From: Ruminococcaceae bacterium UBA7147
GTDB taxonomy: Bacteria > Bacillota > Clostridia > Oscillospirales > Acutalibacteraceae
NCBI GenBank assembly: GCA_002491825.1
Contig: DKWR01000042.1
Coordinates: 1-18,880 of the forward strand
Direction of reading: 5' to 3'
DNA length: 18,880 nt
Shown here: positions 14,471 to 18,880 of the stretch, piece after piece
Layout: each line of letters begins with the position of its first letter
Position numbering within the stretch: position 1 is the first letter of the stretch
The notes under the pieces: generated by a model
The model's input: only the letters and a program-made list of their open reading frames with translations
Told to the model about the DNA's origin: nothing
Databases searched by the model: none
Translations under genes and position numbers: made by a program

Positions 14471-15724
14471 TTATTTATTAATTTCAAATTGTTTCAGCTT
14501 TGAATAAAGCATTTCATCGACAACCGCCTCAATTTCCAAGCCCTCGGAAACGTATTCCTCACAGATAAGAGTGCCTTTTGAACGGATTTCGCTTGCAAGT
14601 CCTGCGTTTGCAAAGGGAATGAGCAGCTTTACACGCTTCATTCTGACGGGAAGGTTATCGTCAATCGCCTGCAAAAGTCTGTCTACTCCGGTACCGTTCT
14701 TTGCGCTTATGCGGATATATGAGCAGAAATCCTGTGCCAACAAGTCATCGTTTACCAAATCGCACTTGTTCAACACGGTGATAATCGGTCTGTCACCGCA
14801 GCCGAGGGATTCAAGCAAATCGGTTGTAACCTGCATATGCATTCTCGCCTCTTCGCTTGATGCGTCACATACGTTCAAAATTATATCCGACTGCGCCGCC
14901 TCTTCAAGCGTTGAGCGGAACGCTTCAACAAGGTGGTGCGGAAGTCTGCGCACAAGTCCTACCGTGTCAATCAGCATTACCGTTACTCCGCTCGGCAGTT
15001 TCAGCGCACGTGAGGTCGGATCAAGCGTTGCAAAAAGCTTGTCCTGTGCAAGCACTCCTGCATCGGTTAAGTAATTCATCAGCGTTGACTTTCCTGCGTT
15101 CGTGTAGCCGACTATTGCAACGGTAATTACGCCGTCCTTTTCTCGCCTTTTTCTGAGCATATTGCGGTGCTTTTCAAGATCAGCAAGCTCTTCCTTAAGC
15201 GTTTCCATTCTGCGCCTGATGTGACGGCGGTCTGTTTCGAGCTTTGTTTCGCCCGGTCCTCTTGTGCCGATACCGCCGCCGAGCCTTGACATCGCAATTC
15301 CCTTTCCGGTAAGGCGAGGGAGCATATACTTCAGCTGTGCAAGCTCAACCTGTAGCTTACCCTCTTTTGAGCGTGCCCGCTGTGCAAAAATATCGAGAAT
15401 AAGAGTTGTGCGGTCAATTACTCTCACGTCAGTTTCGGCTTCCATATTTTTAATCTGAGTCGGCGAAAGCTCGCTGTCAGCTACAATTAAATCAATATCC
15501 TGCGCATTGCAGATTTCGGTAATTTCGGCAAGCTTACCTGTTCCGACATACGTTGCGGCTTCAACCTTACTTAAGTTCTGCGTTACCGAAAAAACAGGCT
15601 CTGCTCCTGCACTTTTTACAAGCTCAAACAGCTCCTCAAGAGAAGCCTGTGCGTCATATTCTCTTGTATCAACGTTGACAAGCAGTGCTCGGGTGATTTT
15701 TTCTTCATTGCTTTTAAGTTCCAT
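14471..15724 (-). CDS. hflX: GTPase HflX
   Basis: 417 residues, standard length. HflX is a ribosome-associated GTPase that splits or rescues stalled 70S ribosomes, notably under heat or antibiotic stress. The N-terminal HflX domain is followed by the linker GGGIGTRGPGETKLETDRR (149-167), diagnostic for the family. The G domain has G1 GYTNAGKST (206-214), the G2/switch FATLDPT (231-237), G3 DTVG (253-256) and G4 NKCD (319-322). An extra C-terminal region follows. The ATG has AAGGA 7 nt upstream. Its leader of about 100 nt holds a TGTTAAT triple repeat and a small GCGG/CCGC hairpin. It is transcribed away from nadB from an overlapping promoter. Confidence 0.97.
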   Translation of the reverse strand: MELKSNEEKITRALLVNVDTREYDAQASLEELFELVKSAGAEPVFSVTQNLSKVEAATYVGTGKLAEITEICNAQDIDLIVADSELSPTQIKNMEAETDVRVIDRTTLILDIFAQRARSKEGKLQVELAQLKYMLPRLTGKGIAMSRLGGGIGTRGPGETKLETDRRHIRRRMETLKEELADLEKHRNMLRKRREKDGVITVAIVGYTNAGKSTLMNYLTDAGVLAQDKLFATLDPTSRALKLPSGVTVMLIDTVGLVRRLPHHLVEAFRSTLEEAAQSDIILNVCDASSEEARMHMQVTTDLLESLGCGDRPIITVLNKCDLVNDDLLAQDFCSYIRISAKNGTGVDRLLQAIDDNLPVRMKRVKLLIPFANAGLASEIRSKGTLICEEYVSEGLEIEAVVDEMLYSKLKQFEINK

Positions 15725-15780
15725 AAAATATCCTTCGTGTTCATATTTTGTATTTTGCGGCAGATAACCGCAGACATAAT

Positions 15781-15801
15781 TGTTAATTGTTAATTGTTAA
15801 T
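15781..15801. repeat. Three 7-bp tandem repeats TGTTAAT
   Basis: TGTTAAT occurs three times in a row within the hflX leader, between the hflX start and its promoter. It is short and AT-rich and could be chance or a slippage tract. Confidence 0.7.
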
Positions 15802-15812
15802 TAAATAACCGC

Positions 15813-15841
15813 TTTACTATTTTTCCAATTAGTAGTATAAT
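15813..15841 (+). promoter_or_regulatory. Promoter of nadBC-thiT
   Basis: TTTACT (15813-15818), a 17-nt spacer and TATAAT (15836-15841) lie on the plus strand. The predicted start is about 15848, giving a leader of about 60 nt. The -10 box covers the same bases as the hflX -10 box on the other strand. Confidence 0.65.
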
Positions 15842-15862
15842 ATATCAGTATTAATTTGTAAA
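15834..15862 (-). promoter_or_regulatory. Promoter of hflX
   Basis: TTTACA (15857-15862), a 17-nt spacer and TATACT (15834-15839) lie on the minus strand. The -35 box is one arm of the palindrome at 15856-15877, and the -10 box overlaps the nadB -10 box. Confidence 0.65.
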
Positions 15863-15877
15863 TGACAGACTTTACAA
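15856..15877. promoter_or_regulatory. Candidate operator between hflX and nadB (TTGTAAA-N8-TTTACAA)
   Basis: Perfect 7-bp inverted arms (15856-15862 and 15871-15877) flank an 8-bp centre TGACAGAC. The site lies just downstream of the predicted nadB transcription start and includes the hflX -35 box. A dimeric repressor bound here could block both genes. A niacin-responsive regulator such as NiaR is a natural candidate for nadB, but I cannot match its motif with certainty. Confidence 0.45.
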
Positions 15878-15907
15878 TTTATCAAATATTTTTCCGAGGT
15901 CTTATAT

Positions 15908-17377
15908 ATGGATAAAAAATATGACGTCATTATCGTCGGCACAGGTGCGGCAGGCTTATATGCGGCGCTGAATTTTCCAAAGAACATAAGCGTTCTGCTC
16001 GTTTCAAAGCGTGATTTGCCGCTTTCAAACAGCTCGCTTGCACAGGGCGGCGTTGCCTGCGTGCTTGACACCGTTCACGACAACTACAAGCTTCATATCA
16101 ACGACACACTGATTGCAGGAAAGTACAAAAACAATCTCTCCGCCGTTGAAAAGCTCGTTTCGGAGGGTCCTGCCGATGTAATGAGAATCAAGGAGCTGGG
16201 TGTTGATTTTGACCTCAACCCCGACGGTACTATGTGTAAAACACTCGAGGCAGGTCACAGCCGCCACAGAATTGTTCACCACAAGGACTCAACAGGCAAG
16301 GCTATTGTTGACGGACTGATTGACGTTGTACGCACTCTGCCCAATGTTACTATTTGCGATAATGCGCTTGTATATTCAATCGACAAGGCTCTGCACGGTT
16401 TTTACATCAGCATTTTAAAGGACGGCAAAAGCTATCATTACGGCTGTAATTACTGTCTGCTTGCAACGGGCGGAATAGGCAGAGTTTATAAATACACGAC
16501 AAACTCCGCAATTGCAACGGGCGACGGAATTGCGTTTGCATATTTGCTCGGTGCAAAGATAAGCCACCTTTCGCGTGTGCAGTTCCACCCAACGGCATTC
16601 GCCGCCGATAAGGACAGAGAGCGTTTTCTGATAAGCGAGGCTGTTCGTGGAGAGGGCGCTGTTCTGCTCAACTGCAACGGAGAACGCTTTGCATTTGACT
16701 ACGACAGCCGAGGAGAGCTTGCTCCGAGGGACGTTGTTTCAAACGCAATTATCAGGGAGTCGATTAAGACAAAGAGCGAGAAATTCTACCTTGACATTAC
16801 GGATAAGCCTGCGAAATTTATTAAAGAGAGATTTCCTATGATTTATTCAAGATGTCTTGAAGAGGGCGTTGACATTACCAAAGACAGGATTCCCGTCTTT
16901 CCGTGCCAGCACTACCTTATGGGTGGCATCAACGTTGACCTTGACGCCAAAACCTCGATTGACGGACTCTACGCCGCAGGAGAATGTTCCCACACAGGCG
17001 TTCACGGAGCAAACCGACTTGCAAGCAATTCACTGCTTGAGGCTCTTGTATTTTCACGTGCGGCGGCAGAGGACATTACACGCAGAATTGAAAAATACGG
17101 CAGAAAGCCGCTCGGCAATGAGCCTGCCTATAAACCTGTTGAGGGAAAATCTATGCCTCACGGTTTCCGTTCACAGATTAGAGAAATTTTACAGGACACT
17201 TACTTTGTAATTCCGAAGCCTGAAAAGTATGACGAAAGCTATGAAAAAGTCGAAAAAAACGTTGACGCACTTTTCAGCGAAGATTACGAAATCACATCTG
17301 ACCTTGTTGAAGCCAGAAGCATTGCAATTGTTGCAAGCATAATTCTTGAAGAAGTACGGGAGGGTATTAACCTATGA
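15908..17377 (+). CDS. nadB: L-aspartate oxidase NadB
   Basis: 489 residues, a cytosolic FAD enzyme that oxidises L-aspartate to iminoaspartate, the first step of de novo NAD synthesis. The Rossmann FAD motif is VGTGAAGLYAAL (11-21 region), followed by SSLAQGGVACV and the substrate-loop segment HRIVHHKDSTG. VQFHPTAF and GELAPRDVVSNAI are shared with the succinate dehydrogenase flavoprotein family. PCQHYLMGGINVD and GLYAAGECSHTGVHGANRLA complete the FAD site. The HRIVHHKDSTG loop, the absence of SdhA features and the adjacent nadC favour NadB over fumarate reductase. It is slightly shorter than E. coli NadB at the C-terminal helical end. GAGGT lies 7 nt before the ATG. The end overlaps nadC by 4 nt. 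No nadA is present next to it. Confidence 0.96.
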   Translation: MDKKYDVIIVGTGAAGLYAALNFPKNISVLLVSKRDLPLSNSSLAQGGVACVLDTVHDNYKLHINDTLIAGKYKNNLSAVEKLVSEGPADVMRIKELGVDFDLNPDGTMCKTLEAGHSRHRIVHHKDSTGKAIVDGLIDVVRTLPNVTICDNALVYSIDKALHGFYISILKDGKSYHYGCNYCLLATGGIGRVYKYTTNSAIATGDGIAFAYLLGAKISHLSRVQFHPTAFAADKDRERFLISEAVRGEGAVLLNCNGERFAFDYDSRGELAPRDVVSNAIIRESIKTKSEKFYLDITDKPAKFIKERFPMIYSRCLEEGVDITKDRIPVFPCQHYLMGGINVDLDAKTSIDGLYAAGECSHTGVHGANRLASNSLLEALVFSRAAAEDITRRIEKYGRKPLGNEPAYKPVEGKSMPHGFRSQIREILQDTYFVIPKPEKYDESYEKVEKNVDALFSEDYEITSDLVEARSIAIVASIILEEVREGINL

Positions 17378-18219
17378 TTTTAAACAGCATTTACGTTGAC
17401 AACCTTATCAAAACAGCACTGCTTGAGGACATTAACTACCTCGACACGACGACAGATTATCTGATTGACGAGGTGCAGGAAAACACTGCAAAATTTCTTG
17501 CAAAGAGCGACGGCGTACTCTGCGGACTTGAAGTTGCGTTAAGAGTATTTGAGATTTTACAGCCGACAGGCTTTGAAGTTAAGGCTTTCAAAAAAGACGG
17601 CGATAAGCTTACAAAAGGCGACATTATCGCAGAAATCCACGGCAAGACAAGAACAATTTTAGAGGGCGAGCGCACTGCACTCAACCTCATTCAGCATATG
17701 AGCGGTGTTGCAACGGCAACAAACAAGGCTGTTGAGCTTGTAAAGGGCACTAATGCATCAATTGCCGATACGAGAAAAACTCTGCCGGGATTAAGACCTC
17801 TGCAAAAGTACGCAGTAACAGTCGGCGGCGGCAGGAATCACCGCTACAATCTGTCGGATGCCGCAATGCTGAAGGACAATCACGTTGACGCAGGCGGCGG
17901 AATAGCAAATGCTGTCGCAAAGCTCAAGACAAAGCTCGGTCATATGACGAAGATTGAGCTTGAGGTAAGAAATCTTGACGAGCTACAGCAGGCTCTTGAC
18001 GCCAAGGTTGACGTAATTATGCTCGACAATATGAGCACAGAGATGATGAAACAGGCTGTTGAAATCACCGACGGCAGAGCCTTGTTAGAAGCAAGCGGCG
18101 GAATCACCGACGAAAGACTGCGTGAAATTGCCGAAACAGGCGTTGACATTATCTCAATGGGAGCACTCACTCACTCGGTAACAGCGTTTGATATTTCTCT
18201 CAAGATTGCAAAAGATTAA
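17374..18219 (+). CDS. nadC: Nicotinate-nucleotide diphosphorylase (carboxylating), NadC
   Basis: 281 residues, normal length. It converts quinolinate and PRPP to nicotinate mononucleotide, CO2 and PPi. The signature runs from ADTRKTLPGLRPLQKYAV (131-148) through GGGRNHRYNLSDAAMLKDNH (151-170). LEGERTALNLIQHMSGVAT (97-115) is the preceding conserved helix. ASGGITDERLREIAETGVD is the C-terminal phosphate-binding part of the barrel. The ATG overlaps the nadB stop (ATGA), a usual sign of coupled translation. A hairpin follows the gene. Confidence 0.98.
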   Translation: MILNSIYVDNLIKTALLEDINYLDTTTDYLIDEVQENTAKFLAKSDGVLCGLEVALRVFEILQPTGFEVKAFKKDGDKLTKGDIIAEIHGKTRTILEGERTALNLIQHMSGVATATNKAVELVKGTNASIADTRKTLPGLRPLQKYAVTVGGGRNHRYNLSDAAMLKDNHVDAGGGIANAVAKLKTKLGHMTKIELEVRNLDELQQALDAKVDVIMLDNMSTEMMKQAVEITDGRALLEASGGITDERLREIAETGVDIISMGALTHSVTAFDISLKIAKD

Positions 18220-18228
18220 TCTATAAAA

Positions 18229-18259
18229 GGGAACAGCTCAGGTTGTTCCCCACATTTTT
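18229..18259 (+). terminator. Weak terminator or attenuator between nadC and the ThiT-like gene
   Basis: A 7-bp stem GGGAACA/TGTTCCC (18229-18235 and 18244-18250) has an 8-nt loop, then CACATTTTT. The T run is short and displaced by four bases, so it probably stops only part of the transcripts and lowers expression of the next gene. It is too small to be a TPP riboswitch. Confidence 0.45.
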
Positions 18260-18275
18260 AAAAGAGGGATATTTT

Positions 18276-18842
18276 ATGAATAAAAAAGTTATTATGCTGT
18301 GCGAAAGTGCGGTTATGATTGCACTTGCAACTGTTCTGAGTTTGCTTAAAATTGAGTGGCCGTTCGGCGGGAGTATTACAATCTGCTCAATGCTCCCTAT
18401 CCTCATTATCGGCTACCGCTACAACCTTTTGTGGGGTTGCTTTACTGGCGTTGTTTTCGGTCTTATACAGCTTTTGCTGGGTATGTCGAACTTCTCATAT
18501 GCGACATCGGGAATTGCAGTTGTGACGATTGCGCTGTTTGACTACCTTATCGCCTACGGCGTTGCGGGTCTGGGCGGAATTTTCAGAGGTGTTAAAAATC
18601 AATCTGTCGGCTTGGGACTCGGCGGACTGCTTACGGGAGTTCTTCGCTTTATCTGTCATTTCATCAGTGGAATTACAGTATGGAGCGGCTTTGCAAATGA
18701 TATGCCTGCGTGGCTCTATTCTCTTACCTACAACGGTGCATATATGCTCCCCGAAACGGTTATTCTTATTGTCGGAGCAGTTCTTATTGGTTTAATTATT
18801 GATTTCAGAAGACCTAAGCTTAAAGGCGTTAAAAGAAAATAA
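18276..18842 (+). CDS. thiT: ThiT-type ECF transporter S component (probable thiamine)
   Basis: 188 residues with six hydrophobic segments. An S component binds a vitamin outside the membrane and works with a shared EcfA/EcfA'/EcfT energising module, which is not in this window. Motifs of the ThiT/YuaJ family are visible: FGGSITICSMLPILIIG (30-46), GVVFGLIQLLLG (58-69), RFICHFISGITVW (124-136) and YNGAYMLPE (152-160). Thiamine is the substrate predicted by family. Being next to nadBC, a niacin precursor must be considered, but niacin S components (NiaX) do not show this RFxxHFISG/YNG signature as far as I know. The start is the ATG at 18276 with GAGGGA about 7 nt upstream; an in-frame TTG 11 codons earlier lies inside the hairpin and is unlikely. 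Confidence 0.85.
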   Translation: MNKKVIMLCESAVMIALATVLSLLKIEWPFGGSITICSMLPILIIGYRYNLLWGCFTGVVFGLIQLLLGMSNFSYATSGIAVVTIALFDYLIAYGVAGLGGIFRGVKNQSVGLGLGGLLTGVLRFICHFISGITVWSGFANDMPAWLYSLTYNGAYMLPETVILIVGAVLIGLIIDFRRPKLKGVKRK

Positions 18843-18857
18843 GCCGAGTACCTCGAG

Positions 18858-18879
18858 TAAACTATAATTTAGCGTTGGA
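18858..18879. repeat. Right arm of 22-bp terminal inverted repeat
   Basis: A perfect reverse complement of bases 1-22, one base from the window end. It begins 15 nt past the ThiT-like stop codon. Between them lies a short CGAGTA duplication (18845-18850 and 18855-18860). No terminator for the ThiT-like gene is seen before it. Confidence 0.8.
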
Positions 18880-18880
18880 A

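Noticed and set aside
18220..18275. TPP riboswitch in front of the ThiT-like gene
   Set aside because: The gap is only about 56 nt and lacks the CTGAGA and ACCTGATCTGG landmarks; a simple hairpin is all that is present.
1..18880. Window as a composite transposon or integrated element bounded by the inverted repeat
   Set aside because: The interior is housekeeping genes with uniform style and no transposase, integrase or cargo signature. A dispersed repeat or assembly boundary explains the ends better.

Overview
The window looks like chromosome from a low-to-mid-GC Gram-positive member of the Clostridia, most likely a Ruminococcus-like gut species (Oscillospiraceae/Ruminococcaceae). This is inference from several things: strong AGGAGG-type ribosome binding sites, near-consensus sigma-A promoters, a T-box in front of alaS, ThyX instead of ThyA, the alaS/mltG/U32 neighbourhood known from Firmicutes, an ECF-type vitamin S component, and a Gly/Ser-rich wall-anchored surface protein. 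No rRNA, tRNA, CRISPR array, phage gene, transposase or toxin-antitoxin gene is visible. It is mainly a housekeeping region.

Layout. (1) 1-142: left edge with one arm of a 22-bp inverted repeat and a terminator. (2) 143-1171, minus: secreted surface protein with its own promoter and a 5' hairpin leader. (3) 1376-4335, minus: alaS under a consensus promoter and an alanine T-box (predicted specifier GCU). (4) 4459-11376, minus: a tightly packed eight-gene unit that reads thyX, tmk, DUF2156 protein, GNAT acetyltransferase, DJ-1/PfpI protein, 5-formyl-THF cyclo-ligase, mltG and a U32 'peptidase' (probably tRNA-hydroxylation type). One promoter (11427-11455) precedes it, and five of the seven junctions overlap. 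(5) 11561-12832, plus: a CLC anion transporter, divergent from thyX and closed by a bidirectional terminator. (6) 12895-14398, minus: a PAP2 phosphatase, a small unknown protein and a GlmU-like left-handed beta-helix protein. (7) 14471-15724, minus: hflX. (8) 15908-18842, plus: nadB, nadC and a ThiT-type S component, divergent from hflX. (9) The right edge carries the other arm of the 22-bp inverted repeat.

How the genes fit together. ThyX and Tmk are consecutive steps to dTDP, and the folate cyclo-ligase further down the same unit feeds the folate pool that ThyX draws on. MltG sets peptidoglycan strand length. The PAP2 enzyme and the GlmU-like protein could both touch the cell-wall precursor pathway, but this is only suggested by family. 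NadB and NadC are the first and third steps of de novo NAD synthesis; NadA is not in the window. The hflX and nadB promoters lie on opposite strands and share the same -10 region, beside a 7+8+7 palindrome that is the best candidate operator in the window.

I found no clearly new biological system. The items most worth a second look are the inverted repeat that bounds the window, the hflX/nadB regulatory knot, the CLC protein that lacks the usual GSGIP filter motif, and the surface protein with its sortase-like C-terminus and hexanucleotide-repeat linker.
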